In this document: in pieces, positions 26,295 through 35,233 of the stretch | Position numbering within the stretch: the first letter of the stretch is position 1 | How the letters are laid out: the number at the start of each line of letters is the position of its first letter | Origin: Pyxidicoccus xibeiensis | GTDB taxonomy: Bacteria > Myxococcota > Myxococcia > Myxococcales > Myxococcaceae | DNA length: 64,000 nucleotides | NCBI RefSeq assembly: GCF_024198175.1 | Contig: NZ_JAJVKV010000004.1 | Span: 558,001-622,000 of the forward strand | Direction of reading: 5' to 3' | Notes under the pieces: model-generated | Databases searched by the model: none | What the model was told of the DNA's origin: nothing | What the model saw: only the letters and a program-made list of their open reading frames with translations | Translations under genes and position numbers: made by a program

Positions 26295-28828
26295 GGGGGC
26301 TGCTGGTCCGCTCCAGCCTGCGCCACCTGGGCGGCCACCCGTGGCTGACGGCGCTGTCGCTCTTGGGTATCGCCCTGGGCGTGGCGGTGGTGGTGTCCAT
26401 CGACCTGGCGAGCGGCAGCGCGCTGCGCGCCTTCGAGCGCTCCACGGACGCGGTGGCCGGCCGCGCCACGCACCAGGTGGTGGGCGGCTCCTCGGGCGTC
26501 GACGAGCGCGTGTACCGCGAGCTGCGCCTGCGCCGCGACGCGCCGGTGTCCGCGCCGGTGGTGGAGGGCTACGTGCGGGCGGCGGTGGGCGACCGGCGCA
26601 CGCTCACCGTGCTGGGCGTGGACCCGTTCGCGGAAGCGCCGTTCCGCGACTACGCCCGGGGCGAGGCCGTGGGCGACGTGGGCGCGCTGCTCACCGAGCC
26701 GGGCTCGGTGCTGCTGAGCGCCCGGGCCGCGCGCGCGCTGGGCATTGCCTCCGGCGGCACGCTGCCGGTGCGCGTGGAGGGTGTGGAAAGACAGCTGCGC
26801 GTGGCGGGGCTGGTGGAGCCCGCCGACGAGGACACCGCGCGGGCGCTGGAGTCGCTGGTGCTCACGGACGTGTCCACGGCGCAGGAGGTGCTGGGCACGG
26901 CGGGGTGGCTGACGCGCATCGACCTGCGCATTCGGGACGAGGCGGAGGCGAAGGCACTGGCGGCGACGCTGCCGGTGGGCACGGAGCTGCTGCGCGCGGC
27001 GGCGCGGGCGGGCACGGTGGAGCAGATGACGCGGGCCTTCCGCACCAACCTCACCGCGCTGTCGCTGCTGGCGCTCGTGGTGGGGATGTTCCTCATCTAC
27101 AACACCATGACGTTCTCCGTGGTGCAGCGGCGCGGGCTCCTGGGGCGGCTGCGCGCCATCGGCATCACCCGGGGCGAGCTCTTCGGCCTCGTGCTGGGCG
27201 AGGCGGCGGTGCTGGGCGCCGTGGGCACGGTGGCGGGCCTGCTGCTGGGCGTGCTGCTGGCGCGCGGGCTGGTGGGGCTCGTCACGCAGACGTTCAATGA
27301 CCTGTACTTCGTGGTGAGCGTGCGCGGGCTGGCGCTGGAGCCCTTCACGCTGGTGAAGGGCCTGACGCTGGGGCTGGGGGCCACGCTGCTGGCGGCGCTG
27401 GTGCCGGCGTGGGAGGCGGCACGCTCGGCGCCCGTGACGACGATGCGGCGCTCCACGCTGGAGGACGTGTCGCGCAGCCGCGCGCCGAAGCTGGCGCTCT
27501 TGGGGCTCGTCGTGCTGGCCGCGGGGACGGGGCTGCTGGTGTGGCCCACGCAGGCCTTGCTGCCGGCGTATGGCGGGCTGTTCTCCGTGCTGCTGGGCTC
27601 GGCGCTGCTGGTGCCGTGGGTGACGGAGCGGCTATCGGCGGGGGCGGCGGTGCCGCTGGGCGCCGCGTTCGGCCTGCTGGGGCGCATGGCGGCGCGCAGC
27701 GTGCGCACGAGCCTCAGCCGCACGGCGGTGGCGCTGGCGGCGCTGATGGTGGCGGTGGCCACCACGGTGGGCGTGGGGCTGATGGTGTCCAGCTTCCGGG
27801 GCACGGTGGTGTCGTGGCTGGACACGTCGCTGCAGGCGGACGTCTTCATCTCCCCGCCCTCGCTGGTGGCGCGGCGCGGGACGACCACGCTGGTGCCCGG
27901 GCTGGCCGAGCGCCTGCGCGCCACGCCGGGCGTCGCCGCGAGCAGCACCATCCGCGTGGCGACGACGCGCGTGGGCGGCGTGCCCACGGACCTGCTGGCC
28001 ATCGACTTCTCGCAGACGCCGACGCGGCCGTACCGGTTCAAGAGCGGTGACGCAGCGGCCATCTGGCGCGAGCTGGAGGCGTCGCAGGACGCGATTCTCG
28101 TGTCGGAGCCGTTCAGCTTCCACCGCCGCGTGGGCGTGGGCGACACGGTGCGGCTGACGACGGACCAGGGGCCGCACGACTTCCGCGTGGTGGGCGTGTA
28201 CTTCGACTACGGCTCGGACGTGGGGACGATGCTGATGCCTCGCGCCACGTATGACCGTTGGTACGACGACCGGGGGGTGAGCGGCGTCGCGCTGTACGCG
28301 GCCCCCGGCGCGGACGTGGACGCGCTGGTGGCGGCGGCGCGCGAGCGGGCCGGGGACTCGCAGGCCCTGCTGGTGCGGGCCAACCGCTCGCTGCGGCAGG
28401 CGTCGCTGGAGGTGTTCGACCGCACCTTCACGATTACGCACGTGCTGCGGCTGCTGGCCATCGGCGTGGCCTTCGTGGGCGTGCTGAGCGCGCTGATGTC
28501 GCTGCAGCTGGAGCGGGCGCGGGAGCTGGCGGTGCTGCGCGCCACCGGGCTGACGCCGGGCCAGCTGTGGGGCCTGGTGTCGATACAGACGGGCCTGCTG
28601 GGCCTGCTGGCGGGGCTGTTCTCCATGCCGCTGGGCGTGGGGCTGGCGTACATCCTGGTGCACGTCATCAACCAGCGCTCGTTCGGGTGGACGCTGCAGC
28701 TCGCGGTGACGCCGGAGACGCTGGTGCAGGCGATGCTGCTGGCGCTGGTGGCGTCGGCGCTGGCCGGGCTGTACCCGGCGTGGAAGATGGCGCGGGCCAA
28801 CCCGGCGATGGCGCTGCGGGAGGAGTGA
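26291..28828 (+). CDS. FtsX-like ABC permease, duplicated MacB-type architecture
   Basis: About 845 aa. One hydrophobic helix near residue 20 ([22 protein letters not shown]) is followed by a large periplasmic domain, three helices around residues 260-380, a helix near residue 470 ([20 protein letters not shown]), a second periplasmic domain and a last three-helix FtsX block (residues 720-840) ending [10 protein letters not shown]. This is the two-module layout of permeases that extract lipophilic cargo from the membrane. The start is GTG 26291 after GGAGG. Confidence 0.88.
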   Translation: MRGLLVRSSLRHLGGHPWLTALSLLGIALGVAVVVSIDLASGSALRAFERSTDAVAGRATHQVVGGSSGVDERVYRELRLRRDAPVSAPVVEGYVRAAVGDRRTLTVLGVDPFAEAPFRDYARGEAVGDVGALLTEPGSVLLSARAARALGIASGGTLPVRVEGVERQLRVAGLVEPADEDTARALESLVLTDVSTAQEVLGTAGWLTRIDLRIRDEAEAKALAATLPVGTELLRAAARAGTVEQMTRAFRTNLTALSLLALVVGMFLIYNTMTFSVVQRRGLLGRLRAIGITRGELFGLVLGEAAVLGAVGTVAGLLLGVLLARGLVGLVTQTFNDLYFVVSVRGLALEPFTLVKGLTLGLGATLLAALVPAWEAARSAPVTTMRRSTLEDVSRSRAPKLALLGLVVLAAGTGLLVWPTQALLPAYGGLFSVLLGSALLVPWVTERLSAGAAVPLGAAFGLLGRMAARSVRTSLSRTAVALAALMVAVATTVGVGLMVSSFRGTVVSWLDTSLQADVFISPPSLVARRGTTTLVPGLAERLRATPGVAASSTIRVATTRVGGVPTDLLAIDFSQTPTRPYRFKSGDAAAIWRELEASQDAILVSEPFSFHRRVGVGDTVRLTTDQGPHDFRVVGVYFDYGSDVGTMLMPRATYDRWYDDRGVSGVALYAAPGADVDALVAAARERAGDSQALLVRANRSLRQASLEVFDRTFTITHVLRLLAIGVAFVGVLSALMSLQLERARELAVLRATGLTPGQLWGLVSIQTGLLGLLAGLFSMPLGVGLAYILVHVINQRSFGWTLQLAVTPETLVQAMLLALVASALAGLYPAWKMARANPAMALREE

Positions 28829-28831
28829 GGC

Positions 28832-30109
28832 ATGAGCGGCGGCCGAGGACTCGTCATCGGGACGGCAGTGGTGCTGGCGGGGCTGGCGGTGGCCGTGGTC
28901 ATCGTCACGCGCGAGTCGGCGCCCCCCGCGCTGAGGGCGGGCGGAGCGCTGACGGTGGCCGGAGCGCTCGGCGGAGGCGACGCGGGCACGGAGGGCTACG
29001 CGCGGGCCTACGAGCCGCGGCCGTTCCAGTTCCCCGAGGACCACGGCCCGCATCCCGGGTTCCGCACGGAGTGGTGGTACTGGACGGGCAATCTGGAGAC
29101 GGAGGATGGACGCGCCTTCGGCTACCAGTTCACGCTGTTTCGCAGCGCGCTGGCGCCGCAAGCGCCGCAACGTGAATCGGCATGGGGCGCGCGGCAGGTG
29201 TTCCTGGGCCACTTCACGGTGTCGGACGTGGCGGGCGGACAGTTCCATGCGTCGGAGCGCTTCAGCCGCGAGGCGATGGGCCTGGCCGGCGCGACGGCGC
29301 AGCCGTTCCGGGTGTGGCTGGAGGACTGGGAGGCGGTGAGCGTGGGCGAGGCCACGTGGCCCGTGCGGCTGCGCGCGGAGTCCGACGCGGTGGCGCTGGA
29401 GCTGCTGCTGGAGCCGGGCAAGCCGCCGGTGCTCCAGGGAGACAGGGGCCTGAGCCAGAAGGGGCCCGAGCGGGGCAATGCGTCCTACTACTACTCGATG
29501 ACGCGGATGCCCTCGACGGGCACGGTGCGGGTGGAGGGGCAGACGTACGCGGTGAAGGGTGAGAGCTGGATGGACCGCGAGTGGAGCACCAGCGCGCTCG
29601 GGCCGGACCAGGTGGGGTGGGACTGGTTCTCGCTGCAGCTCTCGGACGGGAGCGAGCTGATGTACTACCAGCTCCGCCGGAAGGACGGCTCGGCGGACCG
29701 GTTCAGCTCGGGGCTGTGGATACCGCCGGCGGGCGCGGCCTCGAGCGAGCCGGTGAAGGTGTCGCGAGAGGACATGCGGCTCACGGTGCTGGACACGTGG
29801 AAGAGCCCTCGCAGCGGGGGGGAGTACCCGGCGCGGTGGCGGCTGAGCGTGGAGAAGCTGGGGCTGGAGCTCACGGTGACGCCGAGGCTGGCGGACCAGG
29901 AGCTGCCGGTCAGCGTCATCTACTGGGAGGGCTCGGTGGGCCTGGAGGGCACGCGCGAGGGCAGCCCCGTCACGGGACGCGGCTACGTGGAGCTGACGGG
30001 CTACGCGGACACGCAGGGCCCGCGGCGGCGGGAGACGCGGGCGCGCGGAACGCCGGAGGCGGAGGCCGCGGCGGGACAGGCACCCGCTGCCACCGGGAAC
30101 GGTCGGTAG
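28832..30109 (+). CDS. AttH/CrtC-like lipocalin-fold protein
   Basis: 425 aa, with one N-terminal helix (VIGTAVVLAGLAVAVVIV) and an exported domain. FPEDHGPHPGFRTEWWYWTGNL and SYYYSMTRM...GESWMDREWSTS...GWDWFSLQL are the two signature stretches of the AttH/carotenoid 1,2-hydratase-like family, a twin lipocalin barrel. It starts 3 bp after the permease stop. ABC-ATPase, FtsX permease and AttH together make a conserved cluster thought to move or shield a hydrophobic substrate. A Pro/Ala/Glu tail closes the protein. Confidence 0.88.
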   Translation: MSGGRGLVIGTAVVLAGLAVAVVIVTRESAPPALRAGGALTVAGALGGGDAGTEGYARAYEPRPFQFPEDHGPHPGFRTEWWYWTGNLETEDGRAFGYQFTLFRSALAPQAPQRESAWGARQVFLGHFTVSDVAGGQFHASERFSREAMGLAGATAQPFRVWLEDWEAVSVGEATWPVRLRAESDAVALELLLEPGKPPVLQGDRGLSQKGPERGNASYYYSMTRMPSTGTVRVEGQTYAVKGESWMDREWSTSALGPDQVGWDWFSLQLSDGSELMYYQLRRKDGSADRFSSGLWIPPAGAASSEPVKVSREDMRLTVLDTWKSPRSGGEYPARWRLSVEKLGLELTVTPRLADQELPVSVIYWEGSVGLEGTREGSPVTGRGYVELTGYADTQGPRRRETRARGTPEAEAAAGQAPAATGNGR

Positions 30110-30267
30110 GCCGGGCCGTTCACCCGAGCGCGGCGGATACCCCGGGGCGGCGCAGAACACCATCCGGCGGCGGTCCGGGGTGGATGTCTCGCGGGCGATG
30201 GAACCTCCCGCCTCCGGTGCGCGTCTGCCTGGGTTGGTATTCTCGGGTCACCGCAAGGGGGGAAGTC

Positions 30268-31128
30268 ATGAGTGCTGAAGGCAAGCCGCAGGTCCTCGCC
30301 GCGAGCATCGTGGGAACCGCCGATTCCGGCACATCGAGCTCGGGGGCAGGAACGGTCTCCACGATTCCGCGGCCGGAGAACGCCCGACTGGTGGTGCTCA
30401 CGGGAGTCCTGCCGCTACTGGCCCTCACGGCGGCGTGGTTCGTGGCTCCTGGCTGGAGCTACGTCGCGACGGCTGCGGTGCTGGCGGCCTTCATGCTGGT
30501 GCTCGGGCAGACCATCTCCGGGACACCGTTTGGCGTGCTCATCAACGAGCGCAACCTGATGAGCCTGTCTCGTTTCCAGGCCTCCGTGTGGACGGTGGTG
30601 GTCGTCGCCGGCTACCTGACGATGGTGGTGGCGCGCGTGAAGGCAGGGACGGCCAACGCCGTGGACGTGGGCATTCCGCAGGAGCTCTGGTGGGCAATGG
30701 GCATTGCCTCGACGTCGCTGCTGGGGACGCCGCTCATCCTCGGTGGCAAGCGCCAGCGCCAGCCGGACGACAAGACCGTGCTGCGCACGGCGGCGCAGCT
30801 TCCCAACGAGAGCAAGGGGAGCATCGACGCCCAACGGCAGGGAGTGCTCTACGCCAACGAGAGCCTCCACGACGCGCGCATCTCGGACATCTTCCAGGGT
30901 GACGAGGTCGGCAACACCGCGCACGTGGACCTGGCCAAGGTGCAGATGTTCTATTTCACGGCGATTGCCGCGGTGAGCTACTTCGTGGACGTGTCCATGG
31001 CGGTGATGCGGGGAGCGACGGACACCCTGCCTCCGCTGTCGCAGGGCTTCGTCGCCCTGCTCGCCATCAGCCACGGCGGGTACCTGGTGAGCAAGAGCAC
31101 GGACCACTCCAACTCGAAGCCGGGGTAA
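30268..31128 (+). CDS. Multi-pass membrane protein of unknown function
   Basis: 286 aa with a Ser/Thr-rich N-terminal tail of 40 residues, then five or so hydrophobic helices (residues about 47-90, 110-130, 150-165, 225-245, 255-270). A hydrophilic loop in the middle (KRQRQPDDKTVLRTAAQLPNESKGSID...DIFQGDEVGNTAHVDLAKVQMF) has a conserved look but no named motif. The start is ATG 30268 after AAGGGGGGAAG. It is a monocistronic unit 158 bp after the AttH gene. The TetR frame runs antisense through it. Confidence 0.65.
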   Translation: MSAEGKPQVLAASIVGTADSGTSSSGAGTVSTIPRPENARLVVLTGVLPLLALTAAWFVAPGWSYVATAAVLAAFMLVLGQTISGTPFGVLINERNLMSLSRFQASVWTVVVVAGYLTMVVARVKAGTANAVDVGIPQELWWAMGIASTSLLGTPLILGGKRQRQPDDKTVLRTAAQLPNESKGSIDAQRQGVLYANESLHDARISDIFQGDEVGNTAHVDLAKVQMFYFTAIAAVSYFVDVSMAVMRGATDTLPPLSQGFVALLAISHGGYLVSKSTDHSNSKPG

Positions 31129-31425
31129 GGGGTTCTCCGGAAGCCGCCTCGCCGGTGCACAGCGCAAGGAGTGTGACACAGAGCCGGGAGTCCGGCTCCG
31201 GCCGGGTTCCGACCTGTGCCGGGAACGGCTACGGCCTTCGAACGGACGGTGCCTCGAATCATCACGCGAAGCCGCCGGGGATTCGGCATGCGTCGCGGTC
31301 CCAGGCCCTTCAATGTCCACAGGCAGCCTGGTTGGCGAAGCAGGGCACGTGTCGTCACCTGCGGCCGCCGCCCGCCCGCTGTCGGGTGTTTCTTCCGAGG
31401 TCTCTCCTCCGTCTGGAGGCGGCAT

Positions 31426-32040
31426 GCCTCCAGGCCCCCGGGGCGCCGACTTCTCCCTGGGCCCCAGCGCCCGCCAGAGTGCCTCCACCGACGCGAGCAC
31501 GTCCTCCTCCGTCACCGCCCCTTCCCACCTCGCCGACACCCGCCCCAGCTCCGCCAGCGCGCCCCACACCAGGCACGTCCTCGCCATCGCCGAACCCGGT
31601 TCCAGCACTCCGTCGCGCTCGCCCTGGCTGACGACCTCGCGAATCAGGTCTCGCACCCGCCAGCCTCGCTCGTCGTCCGGCCCCTGCTCCGGACGGGCGT
31701 GCAGGAAGACGAAGCTGAAGACGCCGGGCATCCGCAACACGTAATTGGCCAGCAGCCGCCAGAGGGCGAAGAAGCCCTCGCGGAAGCCCGCGCCCTCGTC
31801 CGTGCTGGCCATCTGGAACTCGTAGCGCGCATACCGGTACAGCTCGTCGTCGGAGAAGTCCCGAATGGCCAGCGCACAGCCGCGCTTGCTGCCATAGCGC
31901 CGGTAAAGCGAGCCCACCGACATGCGCATCACCCGCGCCAGCTCCGCGGCCGGCGTCTTGTCGTAGCCCCGCTGCGCCATCACCGCCGCCGCCTCCTCCA
32001 TCCGCGTGGCCATGAACTGCTGGTACAGCTCCATGATCAT
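31426..32040 (-). CDS. TetR-family transcriptional regulator, 3' end unclear
   Basis: The N-terminal 55 residues form a clear TetR helix-turn-helix (RGYDKTPAAELARVMRMSVGSLYRRYGSKRG), followed by a helical ligand-binding domain to about residue 192 (EALWRALGPREKS). The expected stop is missing: the frame runs on as low-complexity sequence to 30415, 541 codons in all and antisense to the membrane protein gene. The coordinates given cover the conserved part only. ATG 32040 is preceded by AGGGGGTGGG. A palindromic repeat lies 33 bp upstream. Either the stop was lost or a frameshift occurred. Confidence 0.65.
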
Positions 32041-32368
32041 CTGCCCACCCCCTGCCGGACCGACCCGCCCGTGGAAGGAACGTTCCTTCCGCCAGCACCT
32101 TCCTACCGGGTGGGGCTGACATGCCGACGGCGGACAACCGGGCAGGTCACCGGAGACCACGGTCCGTCGCGGCAAGACGGGCACTTCAGCAGCCAGCCTC
32201 CTGTCAGGCATTGCAGGCCCCCTCCGCGTCTCGAGTGGATGCCCAAAGGCGAGTCTCACTCCCCTGCGGTACGGAGGTGAGGCCGAGCAGGACAGGCCTG
32301 GAGTTCCCTGCCCTATGCTCCAGCTCGGACTCCACTGAACGAGACTCACGCGGAGAAATGGAGGAACG
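32041..32368. other. Intergenic region, 328 bp, between divergent regulators
   Basis: It separates the TetR and AraC regulator genes. It contains one copy of the 20-bp palindromic repeat (32073-32092). I see no RNA gene and no convincing -35/-10 pair; the sequence just before 32369 has the Shine-Dalgarno GGAGGAAC. Confidence 0.5.
32073..32092. repeat. Palindromic repeat, solitary copy near TetR
   Basis: GGAAGGAACGTTCCTTCCGC: the first 18 bases are a perfect palindrome. It is identical to the fifth array copy at 60162-60181. Lying 33 bp upstream of the TetR start, it could be an autoregulatory operator, but the same element occurs away from this gene. Confidence 0.7.
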
Positions 32369-33214
32369 GTGCCCAAGCCCCTGGTGGACGTAGACGCGGC
32401 GCCCGCGTCCGCCTTCTGTCTCACTGATGAGCTGACCTCCTTCACCTCCGGCTGGCACACCCACCGAAGGCACCAGCTCCTCTATGCAGCCAGGGGTGCG
32501 CTGCATCTGGAGGTTGCTCACGCGCAGTGGTTGCTTCCTCCGCAGCGTGCCGCCTGGCTTGCCGGAGGCACCCGTCACCGCGTGAGCGCCACACAGCCGG
32601 CGACCCTGTGCACCGTGTACCTGGAGCCCTCTCGCGTGCCCGCTGCGCCACAGGGTGAGTGCCGCGTCTTCGTCCTGCCTCCGCTCGCCCGGGAGATGCT
32701 CCTCTATTCCACACGTTGGGGGCCGGAGCGCGCACCTCGCGATGCGGTGGCGGAGAGCTTTTTCACCGCCCTCGTCCACCTGCTCGCGGAGTGGGCGGCG
32801 GAGCCTCGCGAGTGGCGGCTGCCTCGCGCTCGCACGCCGGAGCTGGAGCGCGCCATGACGTACACGCTGGCCAGGCTCGGCGGGCCCGTCACGCTCGCGG
32901 GCACGGCCAAGGCGGCGGGGCTGTCCCAGCGCACCCTCGCGCGCCGCTTCGAGGAGGAGGCGGGGACCTCGTGGCGCCGCTTCCTCCATGACGCCCGCAT
33001 GCTGCGTGCCATGGAGCTGCTGGCCGAGGACGGCGCCCGCGTCACCCAGACGGCCTACGCCGTGGGCTTCGAGAGCCTCGCCGCCTTCACCCACGCCTTC
33101 ACGGCCTTCACCAGTGAGCGCCCGCGCGACTTCCGCCAGCGCATCACCCGGGGGGCGCTACCGCCACCCCGGGCCGCTCCCGCGCGAACGCCGCGTCGCA
33201 GACGAGTCGGTTGA
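32369..33214 (+). CDS. AraC-family transcriptional regulator with cupin sensor
   Basis: 281 aa. The N-terminal cupin-like AraC-binding domain has SGWHTHRRHQLLYAARG and WLAGGTRHRV, whose histidines suit ligand or metal binding. The C-terminal third has two helix-turn-helix units, VTLAGTAKAAGLSQRTLARRFEEEAG and ARVTQTAYAVGFESLAAFTHAFTA, the standard XylS/AraC DNA-binding core, followed by a Pro/Arg tail. The start is GTG 32369 after GGAGGAAC. It is divergent from TetR. The regulon is unknown. Confidence 0.88.
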   Translation: MPKPLVDVDAAPASAFCLTDELTSFTSGWHTHRRHQLLYAARGALHLEVAHAQWLLPPQRAAWLAGGTRHRVSATQPATLCTVYLEPSRVPAAPQGECRVFVLPPLAREMLLYSTRWGPERAPRDAVAESFFTALVHLLAEWAAEPREWRLPRARTPELERAMTYTLARLGGPVTLAGTAKAAGLSQRTLARRFEEEAGTSWRRFLHDARMLRAMELLAEDGARVTQTAYAVGFESLAAFTHAFTAFTSERPRDFRQRITRGALPPPRAAPARTPRRRRVG

Positions 33215-33291
33215 GAAGTCCACCGTCGGCCAAGGCCGCGCTCCCGGCGGCTCCTGCCTCCGTGCAATGTTGCTAACCGGGGGTGACCATC

Positions 33292-33879
33292 ATGACCGAA
33301 AAGACTGGCGTTGCAGTCGTGGGCGAACAGCCGTTCGCGGAGATACTCCGTACGGCCTGGCTGACCGGCGTCCGCAACGACTACCTCAGCGGCTTCATCG
33401 GGACGGAACGCGCGCTCCAGGCGAGCCTCTACTTCCATCTCCGGGTGCTCGGCGGAGGAGCCCACGTTTATGTGGAACCCCGTCTGCCAGTAGGTGAGCA
33501 GGACTTCATGCCCGACCTGTGCGTGCTCCTGCCAGAGCAGGCGGAATGCTGGATTCTCGAACTGAAGCTCCAGAACGCAGCCAATCAGGGCGTCGTCTGG
33601 GAGTCCGACTTCAGGAAGTTCGCGACCATCGAGGCGACTGCGGACGCAGGAAAGGAACTGGCCCTGCGTCCAAGAGGCCGGCAGGACGCCGTTCCCCTTC
33701 CAATCAAGAACCTCCGGTACGCCTTCGTCGCCGTGGGTGACAGCTCCTGCGGGGCGCTCGATCCGACGTGGCTGAGCACCAAGGCGGAAGGATTCCTTGG
33801 GAAGGCAGCCAATAAGACCGTATGGCTCGGCGGGCTCGCGGACACCGAGGAGTTTCGGGGGCCGCTGAAGCTGCGGTGA
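33292..33879 (+). CDS. PD-(D/E)XK nuclease-like protein, unknown
   Basis: About 195 aa, cytoplasmic. The centre reads MPDLCVLLPEQAECWILELKLQ: an Asp followed 15 residues later by E-L-K on a beta strand, the PD-(D/E)XK restriction-endonuclease-like pattern. No full family is recognised, and a catalytic role is inference. Starts ATG 33292 and GTG 33283 are both possible. Codon third positions are less GC-rich than in neighbours, hinting at recent acquisition. It is flanked by the AraC regulator and a convergent MBL-fold gene. Confidence 0.55.
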   Translation: MTEKTGVAVVGEQPFAEILRTAWLTGVRNDYLSGFIGTERALQASLYFHLRVLGGGAHVYVEPRLPVGEQDFMPDLCVLLPEQAECWILELKLQNAANQGVVWESDFRKFATIEATADAGKELALRPRGRQDAVPLPIKNLRYAFVAVGDSSCGALDPTWLSTKAEGFLGKAANKTVWLGGLADTEEFRGPLKLR

Positions 33880-33928
33880 CCCCGAACTCGCGATTCGAAA
33901 CAACCCGACAGACTCACTTCCCTGCGAA

Positions 33929-34894
33929 CTACCCGCCGCAGGCGAGCTGGTTGACCAGTCCGTACACCGAGTACCCCACCATGTACGGCAGCGCGTACTC
34001 CGGGAACGCCGCCGCCGCGCGCTTCTGCAGCTCCGCGTGGTGCGGCGCCGCCGCGTCACCGCACAGCTCCGCCTTCCTGTCCCCCAGCTCCACCGCGTAG
34101 CCCTTCACCAACGTCACCATGCCGTCCAGGTACCGCTTCTGCGCGGCGATGGCCTCCGTCACCGGCGCGGCCTCGCCCCGGCCGCCGTACACCGTCGCAT
34201 CCGGCCACGTCGCCAGCTCGTCCACCGCCGCCTTCCACGCCGCCATGTCCGGCACCACCTTGCCCTCGCGCAGGCCACCCTCCAGCCACGCGTGCGCCTG
34301 GTGGTGCACCAGGTCCCCCACGATGAGCGCCTTGCGCGCCGGCACGTACGCCACCGTCTGCGTCGTGGCCACGCCCGCGTGCTTCAGCTCGGCCAGCTCC
34401 ACCTTCGCGTCCCCCTCCAGCGGCAGCGCGTACGTGCCGCGAAAGGTGACGTCCACCGTGGCCTGCCCCGGGTACGTCTCCTCGGTGAAGGCCTTCACCA
34501 CGTTCACCCAGAAGTACTTCTTGTACGCGTGCACGGCGGGAATCGCCGCGGCGGTGGCCTCGCTGGCGACCACCTTCGCGCCCTCGCGCTGGAACACCGC
34601 CACGCCGTTGAACTTGTCCGGGTTCGGATGCGTGACGACGACATAGCGGATGGGATTGCCCGTCCTCGCCCGGATGGCCGCGAGCACCTTCTCCGCCTCC
34701 GCCTCGGTGAACTGCGCGTCGAAGACCACCACCTCCGCGCCCGTGTCATAGAAGAACGAGTGCGTGTCGAACCCGTTCGCATCGCTCGTGTACCGAGCCA
34801 CGTCCGCGTCCACCAGGTTCGCCTTCGAACCCGCGCACCCCACCGCCAGCACCACTCCCAGCACCAGCACCGTCTGCCTCATCGTGAAAGCCAT
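33929..34894 (-). CDS. MBL-fold lipoprotein with altered metal-binding motif
   Basis: 321 aa. The signal QTVLVLGVVLAVGCAG has lipobox AVGC. The body follows the metallo-beta-lactamase fold (FFYDTGAEVVVFDAQF; RYVVVTHPNPDKFNG; later KHAG and VGDLVHH). The usual metal motif HxHxDH is H-P-N-P-D-K here: the second His is Asn and the third is Lys, so normal two-zinc chemistry is unlikely. It may be a binding protein or use one metal. The ATG 34894 start follows GAGG. The two strands meet 49 bp from the nuclease-like gene. Confidence 0.75.
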   Translation of the reverse strand: MAFTMRQTVLVLGVVLAVGCAGSKANLVDADVARYTSDANGFDTHSFFYDTGAEVVVFDAQFTEAEAEKVLAAIRARTGNPIRYVVVTHPNPDKFNGVAVFQREGAKVVASEATAAAIPAVHAYKKYFWVNVVKAFTEETYPGQATVDVTFRGTYALPLEGDAKVELAELKHAGVATTQTVAYVPARKALIVGDLVHHQAHAWLEGGLREGKVVPDMAAWKAAVDELATWPDATVYGGRGEAAPVTEAIAAQKRYLDGMVTLVKGYAVELGDRKAELCGDAAAPHHAELQKRAAAAFPEYALPYMVGYSVYGLVNQLACGG

Positions 34895-35233
34895 GTTCCG
34901 CGTCCTCGCGTCGAAAGAGCCGGGCCACAGGTCCCGGCGAGCGAGGCGGAAGATGCCGTTTCACCCCGTGGCTCGCTTGCGCGCATCCGCCGGGGATTTG
35001 TTCCCATCCGCCAACACCTCTCACCGTCCATCGGACGCTCTTCTCGCCCCGCCGGGTCAGGCGCGGGACTTCCTCTCATGGGAAGCACGACACCTCACGT
35101 CACCCCGCGCCCTTCCCTCCCGCTGTCACGTGGTCAGCGTCGCGCGCCGTCAAGCCCTGGCACCCCGCTTGCCTCTTGGCTCCGTGGCTGCAGGTGGGAC
35201 GTCCGCCCGAGGACGTTGGAGGTAGACCGGGGT
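34895..35233. other. Intergenic region, 339 bp, between divergent lipoprotein genes
   Basis: No gene is supported. Its right half holds the sigma-54-type promoter (35158-35172) of the downstream lipoprotein gene. Nothing else of note was seen. Confidence 0.5.
35158..35172 (+). promoter_or_regulatory. Sigma-54-type promoter
   Basis: TGGCACCCCGCTTGC fits the -24/-12 consensus TGGCAC-N5-TTGC with exact spacing, in an intergenic region 61 bp before the start codon of the propeller lipoprotein. Sigma-54 promoters are common in developmentally regulated myxobacterial genes; transcription would need an enhancer-binding activator not seen nearby. Confidence 0.6.

Noticed and set aside
27632-30163. 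Minus-strand open frame of 843 codons opposite the ABC permease and AttH genes
   Set aside because: Shadow of two well-supported plus-strand genes; His/Arg-rich sequence without structure.
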